Notes: generated from the letters alone by a model not told the origin. A DNA stretch of 64,000 nucleotides from Planctomycetaceae bacterium (GCA_041398825.1 JAWKTX010000001.1:434001-498000), one strand, 5' to 3'; shown: positions 44,254 through 54,375, numbered from the stretch's first letter. Made by a program: numbers and translations.

Positions 44254-46185
44254 ATGGTTCGCGTGGCAAGTGAAACGCTGAATTCGCGAGTTCCCGATGG
44301 TCCGATTCAGGAAAAGTGGGATAAGCACCGTTTCAACCTGAAACTGGTTAACCCGGCGAACAAGCGGAAATTCTCCGTGATTGTCGTGGGGACCGGGCTG
44401 GCGGGTGGCGCAGCTGCGGCCTCGCTCGGTGAGCTCGGCTATAATGTCAAGGCGTTCTGTTTTCAGGACAGCCCCCGCCGCGCACACAGCATCGCCGCAC
44501 AAGGGGGAATCAACGCGGCAAAGAATTACCAGAACGATGGTGACAGCATCTGGCGGTTGTTTTACGACACTGTCAAGGGCGGAGACTTTCGGGCACGCGA
44601 AGCCAACGTCTATCGACTGGCTCAGGTCAGCAACAACATCATCGACCAGTGTGTTGCCCAGGGGGTGCCTTTTGCGCGTGAATACGGCGGGACTCTTTCC
44701 AATCGATCCTTCGGAGGCGCTCAGGTCTCCCGAACGTTTTACAGCCGTGGGCAAACCGGTCAGCAGCTGCTGCTGGGGGCGTACCAGTCTTTGATGCGAC
44801 AGGTTGGTATCGGCAAGGTCAAAATGTTCGCTCGCCGCGAAATGATGGACCTGATCGTCGTCGATGGAATCGCGCGGGGGATCGTCGTTCGGAATCTGGT
44901 CACTGGCGAATTTGAAGTTCACACGGCCGATGCTGTGGTTCTTTGTACTGGTGGTTACGGCAACGTTTACTACCTGTCCACGAACGCAAAGGGATGTAAC
45001 GTTACCGCAGCCTGGCGGTGTCATCGCCGGGGAGCGTTGTTTGCAAATCCCTGCTACACACAGATCCATCCCACGTGTATTCCAGTGACGGGTGACTATC
45101 AGTCCAAACTGACACTGATGAGCGAAAGTCTTCGCAACGACGGTCGAGTCTGGGTGCCGAAGAATAAGGGTGATAAGCGCTCACCGTCCGAGATTCCCGA
45201 CGACGAACGCGACTATTACCTGGAACGCCGTTACCCCTCATTTGGAAACCTGGCACCACGTGATATTTCGTCACGAGCAGCCAAAGAACGCTGTGACGCC
45301 GGCTATGGCGTTGGCAGCACGGGGCTGGCCGTCTACCTGGATTTCAGGGACGCCATCAAACGCGATGGCGAAGACGTGATTCGCCGAAAATATGGCAACC
45401 TCTTCCATATGTATGAGAAGATCACCGCGGACAATCCCTATCAGGTGCCAATGAAGATCTACCCGGCCGTTCACTACACAATGGGTGGTCTGTGGGTGGA
45501 TTATAACCTGATGAGCAATATTCCGGGGCTTTATGTGCTGGGTGAGGCGAACTTCAGTGACCATGGGGCCAACAGGCTTGGGGCGTCAGCCCTGATGCAG
45601 GGGCTGTCGGACGGTTACTTTGTTATTCCCTACACAATCGGAGATCATTTGGCTCAGGCAAATCTTCCGAAGATTTCTGACGATCATCCTGCATGTATTC
45701 AGGCAAAGCAGGATGCAGAGAATCGGATGAGCCAGTTGCTGAACATCGGTGGGCGTCAATCCGTTGACTCATTCCATCGTGAGCTCGGCAAGGTGATGTG
45801 GGAATACTGCGGGATGGGGCGGACCCGTTCCGGTCTTGAAACGGCAATCAGTGAGATTCGTGGTTTGCGGGATCGGTTCTGGAAAGATGTTCGCGTCCTG
45901 GGTTCCGGACAATCACTCAACCAAAGCCTGGAGATGGCGGGGCGTGTCGCAGACTTCATGGAATTTGGCGAACTACTGGCTCTCGATGCTTTGAATCGTG
46001 AGGAATCCTGCGGTGGTCATTTCCGCGAGGAGTATCAAACTGCTGAGGGCGAAGCCGCACGCAACGATGAAGACTATTCGTATGTGGCTGCCTGGGAATT
46101 TGGCGGCGTTGGTGAGGAACCAACACTGCACAAAGAGAATCTGAAATTCGAAAACGTTAAGCTCGCGACGAGGAGTTACAAGTAA
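44254..46185 (+). CDS. sdhA: Succinate dehydrogenase flavoprotein subunit
   Basis: This 643-residue protein carries covalent FAD and oxidises succinate to fumarate. The dinucleotide fold begins FSVIVVGTGLAGGAAAASLGE. The FAD-binding HSIAAQGGINAAKNYQNDGDSI carries the histidine used for attachment. Active-site segments RHPMDWEQ-type are represented by NPCYTQIHPTCIP and VHYTMGGLWVDYN. The C-terminal helical part follows. The length and motifs suit the Bacteroidota-type Sdh/Frd enzyme, matching the single cytochrome subunit upstream. AGG lies before ATG 44254. It is followed immediately by sdhB. Confidence 0.96.
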   Translation: MVRVASETLNSRVPDGPIQEKWDKHRFNLKLVNPANKRKFSVIVVGTGLAGGAAAASLGELGYNVKAFCFQDSPRRAHSIAAQGGINAAKNYQNDGDSIWRLFYDTVKGGDFRAREANVYRLAQVSNNIIDQCVAQGVPFAREYGGTLSNRSFGGAQVSRTFYSRGQTGQQLLLGAYQSLMRQVGIGKVKMFARREMMDLIVVDGIARGIVVRNLVTGEFEVHTADAVVLCTGGYGNVYYLSTNAKGCNVTAAWRCHRRGALFANPCYTQIHPTCIPVTGDYQSKLTLMSESLRNDGRVWVPKNKGDKRSPSEIPDDERDYYLERRYPSFGNLAPRDISSRAAKERCDAGYGVGSTGLAVYLDFRDAIKRDGEDVIRRKYGNLFHMYEKITADNPYQVPMKIYPAVHYTMGGLWVDYNLMSNIPGLYVLGEANFSDHGANRLGASALMQGLSDGYFVIPYTIGDHLAQANLPKISDDHPACIQAKQDAENRMSQLLNIGGRQSVDSFHRELGKVMWEYCGMGRTRSGLETAISEIRGLRDRFWKDVRVLGSGQSLNQSLEMAGRVADFMEFGELLALDALNREESCGGHFREEYQTAEGEAARNDEDYSYVAAWEFGGVGEEPTLHKENLKFENVKLATRSYK

Positions 46186-46187
46186 TC

Positions 46188-46952
46188 ATGAGCGATGATG
46201 TGCTGAACCTTACTCTTCGTGTGTGGCGCCAGTCTGGACCGAATGACAAAGGGGGATTTCGGGACTACCAACTGAACGGCGTGAGCACTCACATGTCGTT
46301 CCTTGAGATGCTGGATGTTCTGAATGAGCAGTTGATTCAGACTGGTGAAGAGCCGGTTGCCTTCGATCATGACTGCCGCGAAGGTATCTGTGGTATGTGC
46401 AGCCTGATGATCAATGGTCAGGCTCACGGCCCGGATAAAGGAACAACCACCTGCCAGTTGCACATGAGAAGATTCAAGTCGGGGCAAACCGTCGTCATTG
46501 AGCCCTGGCGTGCCGCTGCGTTTCCGGTTGTACGCGATCTTGTCGTTGATCGATCTGCGTTTGACAGGATTATCAGCGCGGGGGGATTCGTTTCTGTCAA
46601 CACTGGCAATGCTCCGGATGGGAACGCAATTCCAGTGCCCGGCCATCGTCAGGAACTGGCGATGGACGCTGCTGCGTGCATCGGGTGCGGTGCCTGCGTG
46701 GCTGCCTGTAAGAATGCGTCTGCAATGCTGTTTGTTTCGGCGAAAGTTTCGCAACTTGCAATTCTGCCGCAGGGACAACCAGAACGAGCATCTCGTGTTG
46801 TCGGGATGGTGACACAAATGGACGAGGAAGGATTTGGTTCCTGTACGAATACGTCTGAATGTGAAGCTGCCTGCCCTGCCGAAATCAGTGTTACAAATAT
46901 CGCTCGCCTGAATCGCGAATACGTGAAGGCGATGATCACCTCCGACGTGTAG
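46188..46952 (+). CDS. sdhB: Succinate dehydrogenase iron-sulfur subunit
   Basis: This 254-residue protein carries electrons from FAD to the membrane subunit through three iron-sulfur clusters. DHDCREGICGMCSLMINGQAH gives the [2Fe-2S] cysteines, CIGCGACVAACKN gives the [4Fe-4S] ones, and CTNTSECEAACPAEISV the third. AGGAG precedes ATG 46188 and the gap to sdhA is two bases. A terminator follows at 46978. The subunit is a little longer than the E. coli form. Confidence 0.96.
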   Translation: MSDDVLNLTLRVWRQSGPNDKGGFRDYQLNGVSTHMSFLEMLDVLNEQLIQTGEEPVAFDHDCREGICGMCSLMINGQAHGPDKGTTTCQLHMRRFKSGQTVVIEPWRAAAFPVVRDLVVDRSAFDRIISAGGFVSVNTGNAPDGNAIPVPGHRQELAMDAAACIGCGACVAACKNASAMLFVSAKVSQLAILPQGQPERASRVVGMVTQMDEEGFGSCTNTSECEAACPAEISVTNIARLNREYVKAMITSDV

Positions 46953-46977
46953 TCGGACCTGTTTGAATCTACGAACG

Positions 46978-47020
46978 CCCTTCCAGGTTCATCAACAGGA
47001 TGATCGTGGAAGGGTTTTTT
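46978..47020 (+). terminator. Intrinsic terminator after sdhB
   Basis: CCCTTCCA pairs with TGGAAGGG (8 bp, large loop with a possible inner stem) and is followed by six T residues (47015-47020). It separates sdhCAB from fumarase and shows that fumarase starts at 47042 rather than at 47000 inside the hairpin. Confidence 0.75.
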
Positions 47021-47041
47021 CATGCCCGGAAAGTGCTCACC

Positions 47042-48676
47042 ATGCCCACCGCTCCTTTTGCCTTCGAACCAATGTTTGATCTGGGGACCGATGATACGCA
47101 GTATCGGCTCCTGACGCGTGATCATGTTTCCGTCAAGTCGTTTGATGGCAACGATGTCCTCTGTGTGAAGCCGGAGGCGCTGACATTGCTGAGTTCTCAG
47201 GCCTTTCACGATATCAACTTTTTTCTCCGGCCCGCCCACCTGCGACAGGTTGCTGCCATCCTGGACGATCCGGAGGCCTCAGAAAACGACCGCATGGTGG
47301 CGCTGACGCTGCTGAAAAATTGCGACGTGGCCAGCGCGGGAGTTTTGCCGATCTGCCAGGACACCGGGACAGCGATCGTCCTGGGGAAAAAAGGCAATTC
47401 AGTTTGGTCCACGGGAGATGAAGAGGCTCTCTCACGCGGCATCTACAATGCCTATACCGAAAACAATCTTCGGTATTCGCAGAATGCTCCACTCACAATG
47501 TGGGATGAAAAGAACACCAATACCAACCTGCCTGCTCAGCTTGATCTGATGGCTTGTGATGGTGACGAATACAAGTTTCTGTTCATCTCAAAAGGGGGAG
47601 GCAGCGCGAACAAGTCGTACCTCTATCAGGAGACACGAGCTGTTCTGAATCCGAAATCACTCGTCGATTATCTGACCTCGAAAATGGTGACACTTGGTAC
47701 CGCGGCCTGCCCTCCCTATCACCTGACATTCGTGATCGGCGGAACATCGGCAGAAGCTACGATGAAGACGGTAAAGCTGGCGTCAACAAAGTACTACGAC
47801 CACCTGCCAACCACGGGGAGTCCACTTGGCCGAGCCTTTCGCGACGTTGAACTGGAAGAGCAAATGCTGGAGGCCGCTCGCAACTGTGGCATCGGCGCGC
47901 AGTTTGGAGGGAAGTATTTTGCACTGGATGTTCGAGTCATTCGATTGCCCCGACATGGAGCGTCGTTGCCGATTGGAATTGGTGTGTCGTGCAGCGCGGA
48001 TCGTCAGGCAAAGGCGAAGATCACAAAGGAAGGAGTCTTTCTGGAACAACTGGAATTCAATCCGCTTCAGTACATCCCGGAAGATCTGCGGCATCGCAAG
48101 GATGACAGTGCTGTGAAGATTGACTTGAATCGTCCTATGTCAGAAATCCTGGAAGAATTAGACAGGTATCCTGTGACGACTCGTCTGTTGATGTCTGGTC
48201 CCATCATTGTTGCACGCGACATCGCCCATGCGAAACTGCGTGAACGGCTTGAGTCGGGGCAACCTCTGCCCGACTATTTCAGGAATCATCCGGTGTACTA
48301 TGCAGGGCCTGCCAAGAAACCGGTTGGTTACGCAAGTGGGTCCTTCGGCCCGACGACTGCGGGGCGTATGGATTCCTACGTCGATTTGTTCCAGTCCGCT
48401 GGTGGCAGCATGGTGATGATCGCTAAAGGAAACCGAGGCAAGCAGGTTACGGAAGCCTGCCATCGTCATGGTGGGTTTTACCTGGGAAGTATTGGAGGGC
48501 CGGCTGCAATTCTGGCCAAGGAGAATATCCGCGACGTTCAGGTCGTTGAATTCGAAGAGCTCGGAATGGAAGCGATCTGGAAGATCGAAGTTGTCGACTT
48601 TCCGGCCTTCATTCTGGTTGACAACAAAGGAAATGATTTCTTCGAAACGGTCGGCGGCGGCGGTTGCAGTCATTAA
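47042..48676 (+). CDS. Class I fumarate hydratase (iron-sulfur type)
   Basis: This 544-residue enzyme interconverts fumarate and malate using an oxygen-sensitive [4Fe-4S] cluster. It contains the alpha part (VLPICQDTGTAIVLGKKGN with a cluster cysteine, and NLPAQLDLMACDGDEYKFLFISKGGGSANKS) and the beta part (LMSGPIIVARDIAHAKL, PVYYAGPAKKPVGYASGSFGPTTAGRMD, and SIGGPAAILA) in one chain, the FumA-like form. It starts MPTAPFAFEPMFDLG. ATG 47042 is chosen because the upstream in-frame ATG lies inside the terminator. With sdhCAB it forms a TCA-cycle block. Confidence 0.93.
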   Translation: MPTAPFAFEPMFDLGTDDTQYRLLTRDHVSVKSFDGNDVLCVKPEALTLLSSQAFHDINFFLRPAHLRQVAAILDDPEASENDRMVALTLLKNCDVASAGVLPICQDTGTAIVLGKKGNSVWSTGDEEALSRGIYNAYTENNLRYSQNAPLTMWDEKNTNTNLPAQLDLMACDGDEYKFLFISKGGGSANKSYLYQETRAVLNPKSLVDYLTSKMVTLGTAACPPYHLTFVIGGTSAEATMKTVKLASTKYYDHLPTTGSPLGRAFRDVELEEQMLEAARNCGIGAQFGGKYFALDVRVIRLPRHGASLPIGIGVSCSADRQAKAKITKEGVFLEQLEFNPLQYIPEDLRHRKDDSAVKIDLNRPMSEILEELDRYPVTTRLLMSGPIIVARDIAHAKLRERLESGQPLPDYFRNHPVYYAGPAKKPVGYASGSFGPTTAGRMDSYVDLFQSAGGSMVMIAKGNRGKQVTEACHRHGGFYLGSIGGPAAILAKENIRDVQVVEFEELGMEAIWKIEVVDFPAFILVDNKGNDFFETVGGGGCSH

Positions 48677-48908
48677 GAAACCGGAACGGTCGATCATCCT
48701 GAGTTCAGTACAGTCGCATGAAAATTCTGACTGCACGAAGCATGGATGCCTGAATGTATCCTCTGATTCTGAGGCCCCTCGGTTACTTCATCCGAATCGT
48801 TCGGCAGCTGGTTTCTGAGTGTTTTCGGTTGATCGTGTGTATGGGAACCCACACTTCAACCGGGCCAGGAATCCAGCTGTGAAATCGACAGAGCAAAGGT
48901 TGTCCGGT

Positions 48909-49277
48909 ATGCCGTTCATCAACATCAACGATTTCCAGGCCGTTGAACCTGTCCCGGGGTGTCGCTTGAGAACTCCGTATGGCGAAAACCTGATGCTGTC
49001 TTATCTGGAAATGGATGAAGGCGCGGAGATACCTTTACACCATCATCCACACGAACAGGGCGGAATTCTGTTAAAGGGACGGATGCAGTTGACAATCGGC
49101 GAGGAAACTCGAATCTGTGAGGCGGGCTCGATGTTTATCATCCCGCCGAATGTACCACACCGCGCTGTAGCAGTGGATGGCCCCGCTGTTGTCATGGACG
49201 TTTTCAGTCCGGTTCGGGAAGACTACGCCGAATTGATGAACCGTTACATTCCGCCTGTCGGAGAAGACCACGTATGA
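48909..49277 (+). CDS. Cupin-domain protein
   Basis: This 122-residue cytoplasmic protein consists of one cupin barrel. The metal ligands are in IPLHHHPHEQGGILLKGRMQLTI (His-x-His and Glu) and MFIIPPNVPHRAVAVDG (the second His), typical of small metal-binding cupins with many possible functions. ATG 48909 is chosen because the longer frame from 48819 adds 30 unrelated residues. It overlaps the next gene's ATG by four bases (ATGA), so translation is probably coupled with the large DUF1592 protein. The reason for that pairing is unknown. Confidence 0.88.
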   Translation: MPFININDFQAVEPVPGCRLRTPYGENLMLSYLEMDEGAEIPLHHHPHEQGGILLKGRMQLTIGEETRICEAGSMFIIPPNVPHRAVAVDGPAVVMDVFSPVREDYAELMNRYIPPVGEDHV

Positions 49278-51721
49278 ACCAATCGTATCAGGGCGTGCCG
49301 CTGAAGCGACTGTTGATCATTGTCTTGTCATGCCTTCAGCCGATCGTATGCACGACATCGGCTCAGGATCTGGAAAACGCAACGCCGCTACTCACTTCGC
49401 ATTGCGCTGATTGTCACAACGCAGTATCTCATGAAGGCGGGCTCGACTTGTCGTCCCTGTCACATGATCTTACTGATCCTGGTATTCTGGCGCGATGGGT
49501 TCGTATTCACGATCGCATTTCAAACGGTGAGATGCCCCCCGCTGACGCGAACACGATGACCGAGAATCAGCGGGCACGACTGCTCAGCACACTGACCACT
49601 ACCATCACCCGCGCGCATGACTCCGGTAAAGGTACAGTGCTGCGACGTCTCAATCGTCGTGAATATGAAAATACGATGAACGACTTGTTTGGGACAAACC
49701 TGCAACTGCAGGAACTTCTCCCGGAAGACGGACGTTCCCACGGCTTTGATACGATCGGCGAAGCACTGAGCATCAGCGCGGTACAGATGCAGCGATACCT
49801 GGAGGCGGCTGAAGCTGTGATCGACGCTGCCATCGTCAGTACGATCGCAAAACCTCAGAACACCACGACCAGTTCCAGTTACGCCGATACCCGCGGCGGT
49901 GAGAATTTCCTGGGTAAGAACTGGCTGCAGCTGGACGATGGCGCCGTCGTTTTCTTCAGACAATGGGGCTACCCGACAGGCATGCTGCGGGAAACCAATG
50001 TCCGGACGGCAGGCCGATACAGGATCCGGGTCAACGGATACGCCTATCAATCAGATGTACCAGTGACTTTTTCAATCTCCGGCACAACCTTTCAACGGGG
50101 GGTTGAACAACCGAACTGGGGTTACTACTCAATGCCTGTTGGCAACGACTCCAGCGTTCACACCGTGGAAATTGAAACGTGGATCGAATCAAATTACATG
50201 GTTCGCATAGAACCCTGGGGCATCGACGATGCGTATGAAATCAAGAACAAAGGCATTGAGAATTATCGTGGTCCGGGCCTTGCCATCAAATCCATTGAAG
50301 TCGAAGGCCCGCTGATCGACGAATGGCCTTTACGCGGCCACAAGCTGTTGTTTGACGGGCTGGATCGTCAGGAAGTAATGCCTCGCAATCCACGTGATCG
50401 GGAACGTTCTTACTACAAACCCACTTTTGCTCTGATGCTCAACGATGCCGGGCCGCAGGTCACTTCTGCTCTGAAACGTGTGGCCACCGCAGCGTTCCGC
50501 AGAGACGTCAATGATGCCGAAGTTAAGCCATTTGTTGAACTGTTTCTGGCTCAGCAGGAAGACGGTATTTCGGCCGAGGAGGCCTATCGCGCGGCTGTGG
50601 TCGCCATTTTTTGTTCGCCCGATTTTCTGTTTCTGAAAGAACCGGCACGACAGCTAAACGATCATCAGCTGGCCAGTCGCCTGTCCTACGCTCTTACCAG
50701 GACGTCTCCCGATACCGAATTGTCGGCTGCCGCCGATCAGCAACGGCTTTGCAATGATCCGGCTGCTCTGCGGATCCACGCAAGCCGATTCATGCAGTCC
50801 ACTCATTTTGATCGTTTCGTGACGGACTTCACGGATTCGTGGCTGAATCTGCGGGAAATTGAATTCACTAATCCCGACAAGGCGTTGTTCCCGGAGTTCG
50901 ATGAATATCTGCAGCATTCAATGGTTCAGGAAACACGAGCCTTCCTGAAAGAAATCGTAACTCGCGATTTGCCGGTGACCAGTATTGTGAAGTCCGACTT
51001 TGCGATGCTGAACGAACGACTGGCAGAACACTATGGAATCGTAGACGTCGATGGCCCGCAGTTGCGCGTCGTGCCATTACCAGAGCATGCTGTTCGAGGC
51101 GGCTTTCTCACGCAGGGAGCGGTACTGAAAGTTTCCGCCAACGGCAATCATACGTCTCCGGTTGTTCGGGGCGTGTTCGTGATGGAACGCATTCTGGGCC
51201 AAAAGGTGCCACCTCCACCTCCCGGAGTTCCCGGAGTCGAGCCGGATATCCGCGGAGCGACAACACTGCGGGAACTGCTCGACAAACACCGAAACGTCGA
51301 CTCATGCCGCAGCTGTCACCAAATGATTGACCCACCGGGATTTGCTCTGGAGAGTTTTGATCCGGTTGGATTGTATCGTGATCGTTTCCGCAGTCTTGGC
51401 GAAGGAGAACGAGTGGTCCGTCGCATCAACGGAAACAACGTTCGTTACAAATTGGGACCTTCGGTGGATGCGACCGGGGCTCTGCCCGACGGCCGTACCT
51501 TTGACAGCTACGTACAGTTTCGCGAATTGTTAGCTTCTGACCCCCATCGCCTGGCGAAAGCGTTCGTGACGACATTTCTTACGTTTTCCACGGGGCGCGA
51601 AATGGGATTTTCTGACAGGGCAGAGATCGAGCGAATTACCAGTTCCACGGCATCGGTGAACTACGGTATCCGCAGCCTGATACTGGCGTCGTTGGACAGC
51701 TCGATTTTCAGACGGAAATGA
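49274..51721 (+). CDS. Planctomycete cytochrome-like DUF1592 protein
   Basis: This 815-residue protein has a signal peptide (LKRLLIIVLSCLQPIVCTTSAQ) and, near residue 35, TSHCADCHN, a CxxCH haem-attachment motif. The planctomycete set DUF1587 (RRLNRREYENTMNDLFG), a carbohydrate-binding-like segment, DUF1595, DUF1592 (HQLASRLSYALTRTSPD), DUF1588 (VVRGVFVMERILGQKVPPPPP and CRSCHQMIDPPGFALESFDPVG, with a second CxxCH) and DUF1585 follows in order. It is thought to be a secreted redox or sugar-associated protein, with the role unproved. The usual DUF1552 partner is not adjacent. Confidence 0.93.
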   Translation: MNQSYQGVPLKRLLIIVLSCLQPIVCTTSAQDLENATPLLTSHCADCHNAVSHEGGLDLSSLSHDLTDPGILARWVRIHDRISNGEMPPADANTMTENQRARLLSTLTTTITRAHDSGKGTVLRRLNRREYENTMNDLFGTNLQLQELLPEDGRSHGFDTIGEALSISAVQMQRYLEAAEAVIDAAIVSTIAKPQNTTTSSSYADTRGGENFLGKNWLQLDDGAVVFFRQWGYPTGMLRETNVRTAGRYRIRVNGYAYQSDVPVTFSISGTTFQRGVEQPNWGYYSMPVGNDSSVHTVEIETWIESNYMVRIEPWGIDDAYEIKNKGIENYRGPGLAIKSIEVEGPLIDEWPLRGHKLLFDGLDRQEVMPRNPRDRERSYYKPTFALMLNDAGPQVTSALKRVATAAFRRDVNDAEVKPFVELFLAQQEDGISAEEAYRAAVVAIFCSPDFLFLKEPARQLNDHQLASRLSYALTRTSPDTELSAAADQQRLCNDPAALRIHASRFMQSTHFDRFVTDFTDSWLNLREIEFTNPDKALFPEFDEYLQHSMVQETRAFLKEIVTRDLPVTSIVKSDFAMLNERLAEHYGIVDVDGPQLRVVPLPEHAVRGGFLTQGAVLKVSANGNHTSPVVRGVFVMERILGQKVPPPPPGVPGVEPDIRGATTLRELLDKHRNVDSCRSCHQMIDPPGFALESFDPVGLYRDRFRSLGEGERVVRRINGNNVRYKLGPSVDATGALPDGRTFDSYVQFRELLASDPHRLAKAFVTTFLTFSTGREMGFSDRAEIERITSSTASVNYGIRSLILASLDSSIFRRK

Positions 51722-52063
51722 AGGTCGTCGGCCACCCGGGATGAATGGGTGACGTTTTCTGTCGGACAGCGGCCATCAGCCGAATTTGTGGTTCCGTCCC
51801 AGACGTTGAAGTGCGTTTCCCGACGGATGCATGGCATCGACGCCCCTCACCGAAATACAGAACCATTCTTCAATTCCTGTTTGGGCGGCGATCCTTTTTC
51901 TCTGCCCTGGCGCCGTGCGAAAACTACGTAAGTCCCGGTGCAAGATTCAGGGTTTGCCTGCCAATCGGTTCTTTCCAGAAAATTACAACGAGAAAGCCCA
52001 GCCGATTCGATGAATGGCCGGGCGTCACGGTGGTCTTTGGATACTGCACTTTTTGACCTGTGC
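51722..52063. other. Intergenic region between convergent genes
   Basis: About 340 bases lie between the DUF1592 gene (rightward) and the leftward secreted protein gene ending at 52064. A frame from 51745 to 52056 lacks ribosome binding site and family content, so I do not call it. No strong hairpin was found. Confidence 0.4.
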
Positions 52064-53251
52064 TTAGTAGAAATATGACATTTCAATACCGTTGAGACGT
52101 TCGCTGCCAGTCGTTCCAACGTGTCGCCAGTACGAGTCATCGAGGCCACTCCCACTGAAATGGACGTGGTTGACACTGCCACGCACTCGGTCCAGCCGAC
52201 ATCCGATGCCACTGCTGGCCACTCTCAGTCTACTGTTCGCATGAGGCATATAGACATGCGTCAGATAGATGTGGGTTAGTTCGTCATTTGTGATAAATGT
52301 GCAGTCACCCTCCACATTCACGTTATCGAAGTCAACGTGAGTAAAATTCCCGGGTGTGCTGTATTTATCATCTTCCATTGCAAAGTCACCGAAGTCAGCA
52401 TCTTCTACGACAACCACATCACCAAGACCGTTACTCAATCCATCGTTGCCTTCCAGTCGAAGTTCAACGGAATCAGCCGAAATGCCCGACAGCTTGATCT
52501 GATCATCACCTGAGGAACCGACGACGGAAATCATGTTCGTGATTGCGTTCATAATCTGGACATCGGCCCGACCGCCTTCACTTCTGCAGTTGACCGAAAC
52601 GACATCGGTGCCAGTCAGGTGGACCTTATTCTGAATACTCCCTGTGCTGGCAAAGTCAAAAGAGCCGATCAGACTGTTCAGTGTCGACACATAGTTATAG
52701 TTGAAGGATTGTCCCGCGATGTTGTCGCCCGAGCAGGTGATGTCCACGATACCGGCCTGAACCTGAATCATATTGAAGTACCGAGGCGCGTCGCAGTTTC
52801 CGACCTGAATTTCCGTCGCAGTGACATTAGACATCACAATGTTCCCGGATTGAGTTCCGTTCGCGTCAATGCTGAGTAGTCCGGTGATCGCCGAGTTGCG
52901 GACGCTGATGTTGTCGCAGATCCCATTTCGCGGTCGTCCGAGGCCTGAGTCGATTGTCAGAGAATCGATTTCAATACCATCAATTTCGATGATGTCCAGA
53001 CCCTGACCAGATTGAACGATCAGAGCAGTCACCCTGCGGAATTCATAATCAATTCCGGTTCCGTTCGAAAGGAAATCAATCGCCAGATACCCCGGTTGAC
53101 CTCCTGAAATATGAATTTCATCACTGGACCGTTCGCCATTGACGTGGACCGTACCACTGTTGTCCTGGTAGGACGTCTGCGCGTGCACTTCGCTCATGAA
53201 AAACACTGCGGCCATTGCTGCCAACATCATTGAGGGCGTTGTCATTTTCAT
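52064..53251 (-). CDS. Secreted, possibly beta-repeat protein of unknown function
   Basis: This 395-residue protein is not recognised. A signal peptide (MKMTTPSMMLAAMAAVFFMSEVHAQ) leads to a mature chain with a high content of Val, Ile, Asn, Asp and Gly in short strands (for example IEIDGIEIDSLTIDSG and VRNSAITGLLSIDANG). Paired cysteines occur (GICDN, GNCDAP, DITCSG, VNCRSE). The pattern suggests a right-handed beta-helix or similar repeat, as in many secreted planctomycete proteins, but no repeat length could be fixed by eye. ATG 53251 is chosen because AGGAGAATCCG precedes it. A start at 53269 lies upstream of that site. Confidence 0.82.
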   Translation of the reverse strand: MKMTTPSMMLAAMAAVFFMSEVHAQTSYQDNSGTVHVNGERSSDEIHISGGQPGYLAIDFLSNGTGIDYEFRRVTALIVQSGQGLDIIEIDGIEIDSLTIDSGLGRPRNGICDNISVRNSAITGLLSIDANGTQSGNIVMSNVTATEIQVGNCDAPRYFNMIQVQAGIVDITCSGDNIAGQSFNYNYVSTLNSLIGSFDFASTGSIQNKVHLTGTDVVSVNCRSEGGRADVQIMNAITNMISVVGSSGDDQIKLSGISADSVELRLEGNDGLSNGLGDVVVVEDADFGDFAMEDDKYSTPGNFTHVDFDNVNVEGDCTFITNDELTHIYLTHVYMPHANSRLRVASSGIGCRLDRVRGSVNHVHFSGSGLDDSYWRHVGTTGSERLNGIEMSYFY

Positions 53252-53650
53252 CGGATTCTCCTGTTTCATTTGGGTATGCCTCGGTTGCCTCAGAACCTAG
53301 TGCGACATGCGAAACCCAATTGCGCAATCTTTTTGGCGAAAAGTTGCATCTGCAGAATAGATCCTGATCCTGAAGGCCAATTGCCTGATCAGAATTTAAG
53401 GAAGAAAATGTTCTATTGATGGTGGAATGGTGGCAGGATTGAAGAGTGTCTTCATTGCAGCCGGAATCGTCCGGCAGGCGAATCGAACCTGAAATTCATG
53501 CGGATCCGTTCTGTTGCACTGGTGCCCCGTCGCGCGAGATTCGCCATGAAACAGACAGGCCCCCTCGCGTTTCAGTTGGGGGCCCAGCGACGTTGAGTCC
53601 GTAGAAATCAAGCAGTGATGGACGCAAACAATCCTGGGGCGCTGGTGATC
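53252..53650. other. Intergenic region, no gene seen
   Basis: About 400 bases lie between the secreted protein gene and the end of the ECF sigma factor gene, both leftward. It probably holds the promoter of the secreted protein gene. Frames of 70 codons exist without support. Confidence 0.4.
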
Positions 53651-54211
53651 TCAGGATTCATATCCGAGTTCATCGGCAAGCCAGGCACGGGCGTAGGCCC
53701 ATACCTGGTTCGCCTTTCTTGGTGAGATCTCCATTGCTCTGGCGGAGTCTTCAATCGTGAAACCTGCAAAATAACGAAGGTTGACCAGTTGGGCCGCTTG
53801 CGGGTTCACCTGCTTCAATCGCTCCAGAGCTTCATCGATGGCCAGTACCTGATCTGACTTGATTGGAGCTTCAATTGTAGATTCGTGGAGAACCTGCCGT
53901 TTCTGTTGACCACCCCGCTTCTGCCGCGACTTTGCTCGGGCAATTTCCACCAGAATTCGTCGCATCGATTCTGCTGCGGCAGCAAAGAAGTGCCCTCGAT
54001 GGGACCATTGCTGCTCATTGCCTGATCCGACCAGACGGAGGTAAGCTTCATGAACAAGCGCCGTTGCCTGTATTGTGGCCCCTGGAGGTTCCTGCGACAT
54101 CTTTTGAGCCGCAATCGCTCTGAGTTCCTTATAAACCAGCGGCAACAGCTGGTCAGACGCATTCGCGGCCCCGGCTTCTATGTTTGCCAGCATTTTGGTT
54201 ATGTCGAGCAT
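53651..54211 (-). CDS. ECF-type RNA polymerase sigma factor
   Basis: This 186-residue extracytoplasmic-function sigma factor is of the planctomycete ECF-Gob-like kind linked to protein kinases. Region 2 includes LLPLVYKELRAIAAQKMSQE and TALVHEAYLRLVG, then RGHFFAAAAESMRRILVEIARAKSRQKRGG. Region 4 is ERLKQVNPQAAQLVNLRYFAGFTIEDSARAMEISPRKANQVWAYARAWLADEL. No anti-sigma gene is adjacent. It is divergent from the serine/threonine kinase gene by 164 bases, the usual arrangement in this group, so the kinase may control it. Confidence 0.94.
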   Translation of the reverse strand: MLDITKMLANIEAGAANASDQLLPLVYKELRAIAAQKMSQEPPGATIQATALVHEAYLRLVGSGNEQQWSHRGHFFAAAAESMRRILVEIARAKSRQKRGGQQKRQVLHESTIEAPIKSDQVLAIDEALERLKQVNPQAAQLVNLRYFAGFTIEDSARAMEISPRKANQVWAYARAWLADELGYES

Positions 54212-54375
54212 CCCGTAACACTACACTTAATGAGGCTGTGTTCAACGCCACTCCATTCTCGGAAGCAAAAAAAGTCGTTTTCCGTGCGTGAAAACTGACA
54301 ACGCGTCGCACTTGTCTTTTGCGTTCTGTGCCGAGAGACAAGGACTGATTTTCGACAAATTCCCGGACTCAGTGG

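Noticed and set aside
47000..47041. ATG 47000 as fumarase start
   Set aside because: It sits inside the sdhB terminator hairpin, and the added 14 residues are not family-like.
51745..52056. 103-codon forward frame after the DUF1592 gene
   Set aside because: No ribosome binding site, family match or convincing composition.
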